Part shown: positions 23,535 to 35,048 of the stretch, piece after piece
How the letters are laid out: every line of letters starts with the position of its first letter
How positions within the stretch are numbered: the first letter of the stretch is position 1
Source: Zygnema cylindricum
Taxonomy: Eukaryota > Streptophyta > Zygnematophyceae > Zygnematales > Zygnemataceae
Direction of reading: 5' to 3'
Assembly: GCA_037447655.1 (NCBI GenBank)
Contig: JBBHKE010002706.1
Location: forward strand, 310,001 to 374,000
Length of the DNA: 64,000 nt
Position numbers and translations under genes: made by a program
The notes under the pieces: generated by a model
Seen by the model: the letters and a program-made list of their open reading frames with translations, nothing else
Database searches by the model: none
What the model was told of the DNA's origin: nothing

Positions 23535-23537
23535 AAC
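23523..23537 (-). promoter_or_regulatory. Primer-binding site of B3, half-tRNA(iMet) type
   Basis: GTTATGGGCTCACCC lies one base after the 5' LTR end (TTGCA) on the minus strand. Fourteen positions align to the complement of the initiator tRNA-Met anticodon arm with one mismatch. The ATG in it starts the gag frame. Confidence 0.7.
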
Positions 23538-23538
23538 T

Positions 23539-24565
23539 TGCAATTCTGTGTCCTCCATTGAACTACAGAATTCAAGAAGCCTCTAGATAGTATTTAACTA
23601 ACCCACTTGAAGCCACAACCACACTGCCCAAAAAGGCAAACTGTCAATTTGACTGCACCTCTGTGTGCCTGGACTCCCCTGAGTCCGTAGCAAAAAAATT
23701 ACTGAAAACGGCCAACCAGCCAATATGTTATGAGGCAGTAAAAATGCCAATTTGTACAAACTCTCAAAGGGAGAGGTGACTACCTACCAGATATTTCTAA
23801 GTCCTGATTCCCTCTAATAACTTCTATCTACTGAAGTACGGACCAATCAGATTACTGTACCGTACCAAAAAGTACTACTGCCGGTGTACCTTTTGTACGG
23901 CCTATGTACGACAAGGCTATTAAGCGGACGCGTGTCTGCTTTTTACTCGTCGTACATTCCTCGGAATTCCTATGACCGAATGTCATCTCTCCACGTGGCT
24001 CCAGGTCATGCCACGTCACAAAACGCCAAGGTGACCACTCCGAGATTTCGGCGATGATGTGCGCCGTCGGATTCACAATGAGACGCAATTGTAGCCGTTA
24101 TAAATACTTGCGCGATATTTGTTTCGTTGCCAAAAACATGCGTGGTATTCGTTTTGAAATGATGTCGTACTTCGTACTTTAATAAAACTGTATCTATGCA
24201 CGCCGTATCCAGTTTTAGTTAAATGAATTTGTTCCTTTCTCAATGTATATATATCTGTCACATACTATAGCATTTAGCATTGATCTTAGTCTAATAGGAT
24301 AGAATTGACCTCTGTTGGTTAGTGTGACGACCGGTAGGTACCTAGATCAAATCCCGGGTCTGTCGTATATATTTTTAGAGTAACCTACTAAAAATAACTG
24401 CCTGTTGGACTAGGCAGCCATGGATCAACTACCCTCTCTGTCCTTCAGTGACTACAAAAAGTATGGGGGCTAGAGAGAGGAGGTGGAGGCAGGTTGTCTG
24501 TCCTTTTCTTTTTATACTAACATATTACACCTAGAAAATACTCTTGAAGTCTATCAATTTCATCA
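23539..24565 (-). repeat. 5' LTR of B3
   Basis: 1,027 bp from TGCAATTCTG to TTTCATCA on the plus strand. Minus-strand transcription of B3 would start here. Confidence 0.87.
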
Positions 24566-24919
24566 TTTATCAGCCGTAATAACTTTCTATACTTTAGAGT
24601 CATGTGATTAGTTTGTACATCAGTAGATAAGGGTTGTGAGAGGGGTTTAGGACTTAGGGTAATGTGATAGGTAGCCACCTCTCTTTTAGAGAGTTTCCTA
24701 TAAACTTTGAATCTTTGCCGCCTTATAACTTATCAAGAGGTTGGTCGTTTTAAGGATTCTTTCTGCTACAGACTCAAGGGAGTCTAGACTACACAGGTGT
24801 GCAGTCAGATTCTTAGTTTGTCTGCTGGGGCAGTAGTGGTTGTTTGTGAAAGTAGGTTTGTTAAAAACTATATAGAGGATTCCTAAATGCATTAGTCCAT
24901 TGGAGGGTACGAAATTGCA
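24566..24919 (+). repeat. 5' LTR of B4, right fragment
   Basis: Plus-oriented family B LTR from the second TTTAT copy to GAAATTGCA. It contains the R-U5 part (collinear with 3,310-3,657). Confidence 0.75.
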
Positions 24920-24934
24920 TGTTAAGGGTCCACC
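24920..24934 (+). promoter_or_regulatory. Degenerate half-tRNA primer site of B4
   Basis: TGTTAAGGGTCCACC directly after the LTR end corresponds to the GGTTATGGGCCCACC site of B1 and B3, but the ATG has become AAG. Confidence 0.55.
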
Positions 24935-25081
24935 CTCTATGGTGCCCATCTTTAATGGATATGGGCTCATCTATTCGGAAGCCATGATGAGAAGGCTTTC
25001 TGCTAAAAACGATATTAGGGTATTGTCAATGGACAACTTAAACGTCCACCTCAGGGAACTCCACCCGGGTTAGGTGGAATA
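24935..25081 (+). pseudogene. Gag N-terminus of B4, first fragment
   Basis: Plus-strand sequence homologous to the start of B3 gag (CTCTATGGTGCCCATC..., LKRYWG-like region), ending where a solo LTR is inserted. It resumes at 26,136. Confidence 0.7.
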
Positions 25082-26130
25082 TGAAACTCTGAGACCTCCA
25101 TAAGTCCTCAGATTAGATAGTTTCCAAGAAGCCTCTAGGATAATCCTGACCCCTTTGTGTTCCAGCAAAAATAACTGCCACCCTGGAAGACAAAAACCCT
25201 GACCACCTCCACCCTTGTAAAGGCAAGACTCCCTTGAGTCGGTAGCAAAAAGAATCTCTGAATTTGCTCCCCTGAGCAGTAAGTTATGGAGGGTCAAAGT
25301 TGACCTTTTGTACAGAAGCTCTCTGGGAGAGGGGGTCCTATCTTCTAATTTTTCTAAGTCCTATCTCTCTCACATACTCTATCTACTGATGTACAAAACC
25401 AATCAGAATTGAGTTCCGTACGCAAAAGTACAGCTGCCGGTGTACTTTATGTACGGACATTGTACGACATGGCCAAAATGTCGACACATGTGAAATCTGG
25501 ATTCGGTGCCATAATCTTCGGAGATTCCACACTCCAACGGAATTTCGCCACGCGTCATCCGATGTGGCGATGGCCACAAACCGCCAAAATCTTCCTCCGC
25601 GATCTCGGCGCTAATCCCGGCCGTCCGATTAAATTCGGATTTAATCGTAGCTGTAATAAATACATGCGCGGCATTTGTTTCACTTACGAAACAAATGCGC
25701 GATACTGATTTTCGTCCGTACCGTAAGTCGTACATTATACATTACTGGATCTATGTATCCCGTAATTCATTTCAGTTAAATGGTTTATCGCACGTATACA
25801 TATTTAAATAAATATCAAACTATATGATACGTAACACTACTGCTAGACTTAACGGCTAAGGCTACCGGCTGTTTCCTGTCTGCCGGCCGGTAGGTACAAG
25901 GATCAAATCCTGCCGCCGGCACATACCTTTTAAATAAATAAATAAACCCTAATATAAAATTCCCGTAAACCTCAGGATAGCCAAGGGAGCCATGGCTCTA
26001 GCTTCCTCTCCAATTTCTCAGTGACTGCGACAAGTTTGAGAGTTGGAGAGAGAAGTTAGAGATAGACTGCCTCGACTTCTATATTTCTTTTCAGACCTAG
26101 AAAATACTAATAAAACCATTAGTTTCTACA
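25082..26130 (-). mobile_element. Solo LTR of family B in B4 gag, TSD GAATA
   Basis: 1,049 bp from TGAAACTCTGAG to AGTTTCTACA, with GAATA at 25,077-25,081 and 26,131-26,135. The gag frame on both sides joins when it is removed. It includes the tRNA-like motif (GGATCAAATCCTGCC, about 25,901) and GAGCCATGGCTC near 25,988. Confidence 0.88.
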
Positions 26131-26135
26131 GAATA

Positions 26136-26527
26136 AGGTTTTCTGCAGTAGCATCTGCTCCAGCAGCGGAGGAAGATGATGGGGACAGCAGTGTGTCCGA
26201 AAAACAAAAATAGAAGGAGATGCCTCTCACTCCCATTGCCCCTATTACCACGGCGTCCGGAGCGCGGAGAATGATACCCAAACGTGGGAAGACATCAACA
26301 TGGCTACCAAAAACTTCATTTTAAGACCTCTCTCTCAAGCTTTGACTACCCCCCACCTTCACACTTACAAGGCCGAGGAGTTGTGGGTGAGTTTGCTGGA
26401 GATCTATAGAGCTAGTACTATTCACGAGCTCCAGTTCGCAAAGCATAAGTTAGGGTATTATACTTACAAAGGGGGAAAGAAATTAGACTAGTGTAATGAT
26501 CTCTCTAGTTTGTATATGGGATGGAGA
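26136..26527 (+). pseudogene. Gag of B4, second fragment
   Basis: Plus-strand gag: MATKNFILRPLSQALTTPHL, then KAEELWVSLLEIYRAS and GYYTYKGGKKLD, followed by a stop and CNDLSSLYM. It ends at 26,527 where B5 is inserted and continues at 41,449. Confidence 0.85.
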
Positions 26528-27435
26528 TGCAACTCTGAGACCTCCATAGGTCCTCATAGTAGGCAGCTCACACAAAGCCTCTAGGATAACCTTGACCCCT
26601 TTGTGTTTAAGCAAGAATATATGTCACCTTGATAGACAAAAACTTTGACCACCTTCACCCCAATGAAGGCAAGACTCCCTTGAGTCGTTAGCAAAAAGAA
26701 TCTTCGCGTTTGCTCTCTTGAGCATTAAGCTATGGCTGGTCAGAAATGACATTTATATTTTCAAGCTCTCGTAGAGGGAGGTACCTAAATATCTCTAAGT
26801 CTTGGTCTACATACTCACGACTACCTACTACTAAACCGTAGACCAATAGGAACACTATATAGTACAAGAAGGTACAATGGGCGATGTACTTATTGTACGT
26901 ATATTGTACGATATAGTCTACAACGTTACACCTCTCAAATTAGGAGCCATGGCTCCTCCTCCCATCTTCTCCATTATCAAATAATGCGGCGCCACATGGC
27001 ACCGCGTGATGCTATCTCCGAATGCCGCCAAAATCTCACTACGAGTGGTAGCGCCAATACAGGCGGTTCGATCAAAACATATTTTACACGGTTCAGATTC
27101 GCGTAAGTGCATGAATTGTTCCTATTCGTTATTTTGGTGTTAATTAGCCATTTTGTTAATGATAATATATATTTGAAATCTGTCACGTGTATCGTTTGAT
27201 AGCGCCTTAACGGTTAAGCCGCGCGGCTATAGAGAATCCAGAGGTCGTAGGTTCAAATCCTGACTTTGGCAATATTTTGGAAAAATATCATCTACTTCAA
27301 AATCTGCCACTTTCTAAATGTGGCGGCAGCCATGGCGTGCCTTTGATCCTCACTCTCTCTCTTTCAAGTATAACTTAAATAGACAAGTGAACTATTAATA
27401 ACCTCTTTTCAACAATTCATTTTAGACCTAAAAAA
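26528..27435 (-). repeat. 3' LTR of B5, left part
   Basis: Family B LTR from TGCAACTCTGAG to GACCTAAAAAA. The last 26 bp of this LTR lie beyond G2 at 35,023-35,048. A tRNA-like stretch (GGTCGTAGGTTCAAATCC) is at about 27,241. Confidence 0.85.
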
Positions 27436-27590
27436 TGTTGAAATAAGAAATCTTAATACTCAGTAAACAGAGCTGTGAGGAGAGACCAAGTACTTAGAAT
27501 ATTTTTGGTCTAGGTAAGTTATAATACTTACCTCATTTAGTGTGACAGTAGCGATAGTACTTTTGAGTGTATTGTTCTTCTGCAGGGATT
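27436..27590 (+). repeat. Truncated 5' LTR of G2
   Basis: About 155 bp nearly identical to 34,032-34,188, diverging just after TTCTGCAGGGA. Confidence 0.85.
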
Positions 27591-27842
27591 GGAGTTTTTT
27601 TTTATTTCTGTCCCCTTACTGTTTTTTTCACTCTTGTGATTTGTGGAAAACCATCTCTTCGTGTTTTTTTTGCGCGATCGTGTCTGCGTAAACTCCTTCC
27701 GATCAATCAAATAGTTGACGCCAACTTCCACTTTTCTAATCTCTTGAAGACAATTGTCCTTTTATTTCTATTTTCAAATAAATAGTGTCAATTTATCCCA
27801 AAAAGGCTTCTCTTAAATGTATCTGCCTTGTTTGATTTGTAG

Positions 27843-30800
27843 CCCTGGCATTGTTTCCCCAAGGAGTGTTTGATGATGAAGACTGTTTTTCTGGTGGAGT
27901 GGATCACGCGGTCGTTGTGGTTGGCTATGATTTTACATATTCTCCGCCCTATTGGCTCATCCAAAACTCTTGGGGCCCGAATTGGGGCGACAAAGGTTAC
28001 ATGAGATTAAAAATTACGGGAGGACTTGGAATTTAGGGAATAAACATTTTGCCAGCACTTTTACCAATTGTGAATACTTCAAGTAAGAGCTTACCTGCCC
28101 TTGGTCATTACCATCCACATTATCTTCCACAATATGCGGCTCAAAAGATAAATTTCGCTTTCTACTTTGTTAGTAAAATCATCAACACCAAGTTTTGAGA
28201 ATTTTTGAACCATAGGTATTCAAAAGTAGTGTATGTTCTAGTTACAAGTTTTAAATTCTTCTCCAAAATGACTTAATCTTTTTTTGTTCCTTTATACAAT
28301 ATTTCATTTCTATACAAAAAAGTACGTTGAAGAACCAAAATTTAGATTTTGTTGCACGATTTTATACCCCTGTGAGATTAATAACCCCAATTGTATCATA
28401 AGAATTATCCGCCAACCAAAAATTAATAAATTGTTAGGATTGGTGTTTACATGTGCGCTCTCTCATTTATGCAAGCGACCCTTGTAGGCTAAACAATTTT
28501 GCACGGAATAAGCTCTAAGTGGCCAGTGGTCCGGGTCTTATGAATCCATGCGGCAACGGCGTTTGCATTGTGTCCGGCGCAACCAATCGGTGCCAATGTG
28601 GCAGCGACTTCGTGGCGGTCGCCAACAGGGATGGCACGCAAACTTGTGCTCTAGGTGTAGTCCTCACACTTTTACACTGGTACTCCGGTTAGTCTGGAGT
28701 ATCGTTATTTATTAAGTTGTGCATTTGCAAATTAGTGGAATTACACTGTAGTGAATCCGTTTTGTGTTCACGTGCGTTTTTTGTATGTAATGCTCAATAT
28801 TGTTTCGTGCATGCTTCGTTTCGCGTTCGTATCGTACAAACGGCCTTACGCACGTTTAGTTTCAGTTATTTTTGGCTTGGTATGTTAAATAGTGTTTGGC
28901 CTGTATGTTTGTGAGTATTAGGTTATTTTTTTGGCTATTAAAAATCACCTATATTGTAAGCTTTGGGTAAGGACTTTCAAGAAATTCTCTATCAAGATTA
29001 ATATTTTGCATGGGTTTGAAATCAACACAACAACTATCTATTTTTAATTCTTCAAGAAACCATTTTTTTATGTTTTACCACTTTCACTTATTTTTCTATT
29101 TAAACTAAGAATTCGCATGTTGATTACTCTACATGGAAACTTGGTTTGTTCCAAGTTTTAGGGTTGTCTCTGATATAAACGACACAGAGTTAGGCAAAAA
29201 GTGCTCACTCAGGCAGGTCGCAGAAAGAGCTTAGCTATGAGATTGTAACCTATGGAGGATTTAAGCCAAAGAAATGAGCTAAGCACTATTTCTTTGATAG
29301 GGGAAGGCGAAACTTAGGCTTACTCTGAAAGGCGGTGTGGATTTTCACGATGAGAGGGGAATGTTAGAATGTACATTGTGTGAAACAGTGAACTGGTCAA
29401 GTTTTCACGTGCGCATTCTATATGTAATGGTTAGTATTGTCTCGTCCATATTACCCTTCGCGTTCGTACCGTACACACAGTTTTACACACGTTTAGTTTG
29501 GGTTGTGTTGGGCTTGTTATGTGAAAGTGTTGGACCCATAGTATGTTTCGTTGAGTGTCTCTTGTGTTTATGAGTAAGTTAAGCTAGGTTGGTCTTCCAA
29601 TTGTTGTACGTGTATTTGAACGAGACTCTAGTATTGGTGATGAATCTTTATGGTGTTGTTCTTTGTTGAGTGTTGATCTTCTGTGAGTTTCCTCTTGTGG
29701 GTGGTTAAGTTCTTTTTTTTATCGGTGAGTTCATTTTTTATCATAGTTATATCTGATGCCTTTTCTTACATGGAAATTTATGCTTTATGTGCCCTGCAGC
29801 CAATCCGTGCACTTTCACCTCCAAAAATCCATGTGGCGTTGACATTTGCGTGAATTCTGCGCTTTATTCGGGAACCTACATTTGCGTTTGCCCTATGGGC
29901 TATGCGGCCAACGAGGTGGAGAGCCTTCTCACGTGTGTGTCAGGTCAGTACATAGTGACGAACTCACACGTGTGCCAAGTCATAGGGTAATTATACATTC
30001 GAACAATTACTGGCAATTATTCCAAGTAGTCATATCAATAAAATTGTACATTTTTACGAATCGTACATATTTTTCTATACAATTGTCAACGCAAGAATTA
30101 GCGTACATATAATTGCCTTATTTCGTAACAAAGTAAACAACGAAGGAACTTTTTTGTGTGCCACGTGTACCATGGTGCTAACGTGACAGAAAGTAGATTG
30201 GAAATCGCAAAAGGAAACCGCAGATGGATATTTAGAAGTGCTTTCAATGACCAAAACAGTTTTATTTGTTTTCACATTCAGTTGTTGTTAGCTACAGGAC
30301 GTTTGTATGGAAGCTCTAATCTAGTTCACGATGGTCCACTTTTGCAGCTGTCATCCTCGGAGACGCCCAAAACAATTATACTGTGCCAGATAGTGGAAAT
30401 GTGACTTGCAATACTATCGCCAATGTGTACGGAATTACAAGAATTGACTTTGCAAATCAAAATCAGGTAAAACAGGGATATAGTGAATACTAAAAAGTTA
30501 GTAGGTCAGTTTTGTACCTACAGTTGAGGAAGAAGCAGATATGTTAACTGAGACTGCCACGTGTGATGTATTTATTGGAAGACAACCTAAGGCCTTTTTG
30601 TGACAGGTTGTGATGATACCCACAATGAGAGGGGGAATATTGGAATACATTGTGCGGATCAATGTGGATGTTTTAGTATTACGTAATGTTGGAAAGTATG
30701 TTTTTTTTTTTGTGCGTAGCACTTGGTACCGTTCCTCCCTTCCAACGCACGTTATGATTTGGTAAAACGTGTCTTGATAGGCGTAAGCGTGTTCGTCTCT

Positions 30801-32607
30801 TTGTTTATGTCCCAGTGTTGTTTGTCACTTGTGAGTAGTAGAGAACGTCCGATATGGTAATTGCTTTGACCACTTAGCTAGCGAGTAGAAATTCTGTATA
30901 GTAAGTAAGAGATTTATTGAGAGAAAACTTTGTGAGCCTAAGAGTTGGGAGAAAAAATTGGTTTAATATATTGATATTTGGTTGACCTTTTTGTGTAGTC
31001 GAGGTGAAAGTTTATGTGAATGATTTACCTCCTTTTATACATTCGGGGAAATTGATTGGACTATTTTTGTACTGCAGAAACTGAACTGCAGCGTCCCATT
31101 GCCTCCTGGAACAGTTGTTAATGTGACTGCTTATCGCAACTGCTCTCTTCCTTACACCGTGGCTAAGGTCAGTTATTTTTTTACATTGCTGTAGCATTTG
31201 CGTGGGAAGACAACATGGTGCTTTCTCCAACATATAATTGATGTCAATTTATATTTGTATTTTTTGCGGTGGAATACGTCTACCAATTCTTGCACTTTTT
31301 TTGCTTAAACTACTTACGATTGAGAGTACTAAGAATTTTTCTAGATTTACATTCATTTTTTTAAATTGACTTCATAATGCTCCGCATGATTTTTAATCGT
31401 AAGCTATGTTTAACTAAGAGATATTTAGTTATGTGTTTTTGCTTGCAGGATGACACTTGTGATTCGATTAAAGATATGTTTGATCTGACCGCTCTTTTCG
31501 GACCAGACTCGCCAAACCCAGATCTTGATTGCAATGACCTCCAGCCTTTTCAGCAGGTTTGGAGAACTCTTAGCTATTTTTTTCAAATGAAAAATTCTAA
31601 AACGAAAGTAAACGCACTTCAAATTTGAGGATTCACGTTGACTACTAACAGCGTATACTTTTTCAATCTAATTGTCTTCCAGGTGTGCATCAAGCGAGGA
31701 AACCTTCCTTACACCTTACCATGTGTTAAGTATTATGACGTCAAACCAGAAGACACATGCGATTCTATTATTGCAAATCGCATAGATGGTGTTGGGAAGC
31801 TTGAGAAGACCATAAAGTTCTATACGCTCAATGTGGGAATATTTTGTTCTCGTATCGATGATTCTGCCAGCACTATGATAGGTCTCAATGAAGAGGTATG
31901 TCACAAAAAATGACAACAAACAACAAGCTAGTACAAGAGTCTGATATTGGCAGTGACGTCAGCAAAAAGACGGTCTGAAGTTTTGTGCTTGCTGTTGGAA
32001 TTCGTAATTCCACTATACTATTGAATTACTCTTTTTAGTTCGATACTTCATGACGTTTAAGTCCTAGAACACTAAGTCTTAAGTGTACCACTTTATTTAG
32101 TGTTCCTATACTTGTTTGTACATAGTGTTTTGCGTAGAAAGATTCCCACTAAACATTTAGAATCTTTCTACCTAGTTGTACCTCCACTTCTAGATGTACC
32201 TAGATTAGTCATAGTTCCACTTATTAGGTGTACCTAGATTAGTTGTACCTTGATTAGTTATACCTCCACTTAGTATAGTGCGTCGTACACGCTTGAGTTC
32301 ATCTATAAAACTCAAGCGTCTCACAATGTTAATCATTCAGTTCCTTATTATTGAACTTAAGTTCACGACAGTCTCTTTTGTCCTCTGTCCTTTTTTCCAT
32401 TGTTCCCCTTATGTACTTTGTACTTTTTCTTGTTCCTTTGTTTTAAATATTTTCTTTGTTATGGCCGCTAACGTTTTACTTGCAACTCTCTTTCTATTTT
32501 ACACAATCCGTACATGTTTTTAAGGAGGGAAACTGCTGTGGTTTTTATGAATTCAGGTTTGCCTCGATGATGGAGATTTGGGGTCGGGTCAGGGGTCTTC
32601 AAAGTAA
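27843..32607 (+). pseudogene. Papain-like protease / EGF-like / LysM gene fragment, eight exons
   Basis: Exons with compatible phases: 27,843-28,082; 28,520-28,654; 29,800-29,943; 30,348-30,466; 31,078-31,167; 31,449-31,556; 31,683-31,895; 32,557-32,607. Exon 1 codes for the C-terminal half of a papain-family (C1A) protease, with VDHAVVVVGYD (catalytic His) and NSWGPNWGDKGY (catalytic Asn). The propeptide and catalytic Cys exons are missing. Exons 2-3 are EGF-like and Cys-rich (NPCGNGVC; GTYICVCPMGY). Exons 4-8 hold about three LysM-like modules (YTVPDSGNVTCNTIANVYGI; YTVAKDDTCDSIKDMF; YDVKPEDTCDSIIANR). A TAG at 28,034-28,036 stands where papains have the conserved Cys of G-x-C-G-I. Exon 8 runs into copia sequence and ends at TAA 32,605-32,607. 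The parent protein was presumably a secreted protease targeted to GlcNAc-containing glycans. No promoter is seen apart from the LTR remnant. Confidence 0.82.
31896..32556 (+). other. Intron 7 of the protease/LysM gene, with GTACCTAGATTAG repeats
   Basis: No coding content. From 32,090 to 32,275 short motifs related to AGTTGTACCT and GTACCTAGATTAG recur. This and TGTTGGAATTCG at 31,993 hint at an LTR fragment, but I found no matching end or target duplication. Confidence 0.4.
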
Positions 32608-33990
32608 AACTGAATCAGGACAACACTATCGAAAGATATAAGGACAAACTTGTGGCCAAAGGGTACAACCAGAAAGAAGGTACTGACTTAGAGGAAACCT
32701 TCTCCCCAGTCGTCAGATTTCCTACTGTCATAACTTTGTTGAGTTTAGCTGTTATAGTTAACATGGAAATTCATCAGATGGATGTTAAGACAACCTTTTT
32801 GCATAGAGAGTTAGAAGAAACTATTTATATGCAGCAGCTTGAAATGTATGAAGAAAAAAGAAAAGAAAAGTCAGTCTGTAAACAAAAAAAATCTCTGATG
32901 GGCTGAAACAAGCCCCCAGACAATGGAATCTAAAGCTAGATGAATTTCTAACTAATCTAGGATTAAAAAGAATCAGTTCAGATCATTCAGTATATGTCTT
33001 ACAAGGGGAAGATGGGATTCTTTATATCGCTGTATATGTGGATGATCATTTACTAATAAGCAAATCCATAGATGAAATAAATCGTATTAAAGCAGCTTTG
33101 AGGTCTAAGTTCCTTGGTAAGGCTAAATATATCCTGGGCATACAGGTTGAAAGGGATAGAAATAACAGATTGATTATGCTAACCCAGAAAGAAGCTATAG
33201 GGAACATGCTTGAAAAATTTGAGATGAAGGATGTGAAGGGATCAGTAACTCCCATGGAAGTTAGGCAGAAATTGGAGGGGAGTGAATCAGACTCAAGCAT
33301 AATGGTTAGTGAAAGCTTAGAGTCAGAAGAGGAGGTGTTTATAGCTACAAAGCCGTATAGACAAGTAGTGGGAAGTCTTATTTATTTTATGAATTGTACG
33401 AGGCTTAGCATCGTTGCAGCTGTAGGAGTCTTAAGTAGGAGTCTTTGGAATCCTAAAAGAGCAGATTGAGATGTAGCAAAGAGGGTTCTAAGATACCTGG
33501 CAGGTACCCGAAACCTCAAGCTTATACTCGGAGGAGGAGAGGTGAAATTACAGACTCGAAGCGATGCAGCTATGGAGATATGCCAAGCCGAAAATTAACA
33601 ACCGGTTTAGTTCTCAAAATTCGGAATGGAACTTGCTGCTGGAGCATCAAATATTAGAAGGTTACCGCTCAGTCCACGATGGAGTCGGAATATATGGCAG
33701 CCAGTTTTGCTCTCAAGGAACTCCTATGTGTTAAGGCCACTTTGTAGGAACTTGGGTATATGCAAACGGGTCCTCAGGTTATCTAGTGTGACAGCCAGGC
33801 AGCAATTGCCATTGCCTCTAACCCTAGTCATCATTTTAAAAGCAAATATATGGATGTCAGATTGCACTTTGTGAGAGAAAATGTGCTTGCAAGAGTGATA
33901 AAAATGAGTTATTTACCGGATGAAAAGATGGTGGTTGATGTGATGACTAAAGCTCTTCAGCTCCTAAGTTGAAGTATTCGAGAGAGTCTC
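32593..33990 (+). pseudogene. Copia RT-RNase H of G2, broken
   Basis: Plus-strand RT starts mid-motif (GVFKVKLNQDNTIERYK) and continues with KLVAKGYNQKEGTDLEETF, YVDDHLLISKSIDEINR and ILGIQVERDRNNRL. RNase H is in shifted frames at 33,466-33,960 (SRKLTTGLVLKIRNGTCCW, FKSKYMDVRLHFVREN). Frameshifts near 32,900, 33,470 and 33,640 and stop codons make it inactive. Its upstream boundary is the join with the host gene exon. Confidence 0.88.
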
Positions 33991-34031
33991 TTGGTTTAAG
34001 TGAGTAAGTGAGTCTAAAGATTTAGGGGAGA

Positions 34032-35017
34032 TTTGAAATAAGAAATCTTAATACTCAGTAAACAGAGCTGTGAGGAGAGACCAAGTACTTGGAATACTTT
34101 TGGTCTAGGTAAGTTGTAATACTTGCGTGATTGAGTGTGACATTAGCAGTAGTACTTTTGAGTGTATTGTACTTTTGCAGGGACACGCCTCAAAAAATGA
34201 ACATCATACGGGTTTTTCGAGAAAGCGCCGACACACTTTACCACGCGTCACACATTGAACATATACTGTTGAAGAATCGGACGGACGGAGACTCAACCGA
34301 TTGTCCGCAAAGATATTGGTACAATATTCAACGACGGTTGTAGATGTGAATCGAGTGAATATACGAGATTCACGTGGGACCACAAATGACTCATCACTTT
34401 GTAGAACCTCAGGTGACTTGGAGCACTTGATCAACAATCGGCTGGACGCTAGCATCCACTACTGACTAAGCACCTTGAACACTACTGTACGGGAATCTAT
34501 TTGCATATCTGAAGTTTTAACTTAGCGGATTAGAATGTAGTGTTCCACTAAGTATATTTTTGTTTAGTAGTCAAATAGGGTTTGGAGGTACTCACAGTAC
34601 AAATAGTGTACTGATTCGGTACCTTGTCGTAGTGTAGTACAGTACTACTATTCAGGTGTAGACATCGGATTAGTTAGTTTTCAGTTGATACTCTTTGTGA
34701 GTATAAAGTCAGGACTTAGCCAAAATTGTATCTATCCATTATTGAGATCTAACTCTCTAAGGGATAGTTTTTGGCAAACTTCCAAGTGTTGTATATTATG
34801 ATATAGTGGTTCAATTGAGCTGCAATTTTGGGAATTGGCAGACTCCATGTGATTCGAAATATCATGGATTTTGGTGATATTTGGAAACTGTGAGCACTTT
34901 GTGTGTTATATCAAAGTTGGTATTTTGATAGGATTTCTGGTAGCTTTTGCTGAAGTCTATGTCTACATCCACTACTACTAGTGGACCTCCACCTGCAACT
35001 GTGGTTGTAAAACAATA
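34032..35017 (+). repeat. 3' LTR of G2
   Basis: 986 bp following a purine tract (TTTAGGGGAGA). It starts T(G)TTGAAATAAG with one G lost and ends TAAAACAATA. Its first 155 bp match 27,436-27,590, and its last 270 bp match the end of G1. From ATG 34,960 the final 58 bp encode a Thr/Pro-rich start as in G1. Confidence 0.8.
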
Positions 35018-35048
35018 GAAAATACTAAAAGAACCATTAATTTCTACA
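35018..35048 (-). repeat. 3' LTR of B5, right remnant
   Basis: GAAAATACTAAAAGAACC... to TTTCTACA: the target duplication copy and the last 26 bp of the B5 3' LTR, followed by the CTCCCC purine-tract complement and pol. Confidence 0.8.

Larger units (their letters stand above)
16309..24565 (-). mobile_element. Chimeric copia element B3 with an internal partial LTR, TSD TTTAT
   Basis: The outer LTRs (16,309-17,338 and 23,539-24,565; about 1,030 bp) are a clear pair in the same orientation, and TTTAT flanks the unit at 16,304-16,308 and 24,566-24,570. Reading down the minus strand the order is: 5' LTR, gag, protease, integrase, RT, RNase H, a 268-bp partial LTR (18,932-19,199), a second copy of the RT-RNase H region (17,339-18,931), 3' LTR. 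The internal partial LTR is closer to the LTR at 12,301-13,294 than to B3's own LTRs. The arrangement looks like a chimera of two related elements that integrated as one unit. Confidence 0.8.
27436..35017 (+). mobile_element. Family G copia element G2 carrying a host gene fragment
   Basis: The unit starts with a family G LTR end (TGTTGAAATAAG, 27,436) and finishes with a full LTR (34,032-35,017, ending AACAATA). It splits the B5 LTR cleanly between AAAAA (27,431-27,435) and GAAAA (35,018-35,022), expected from GAAAA in other family B LTRs. Inside, the first LTR is kept for only about 155 bp (to about 27,590). Then comes about 5 kb of an intron-bearing protease/LysM gene. Then comes copia RT-RNase H from about 32,593. 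The missing parts are the rest of the 5' LTR, gag, protease and integrase. Either the host segment was captured before integration, or it replaced these parts later. Confidence 0.7.
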
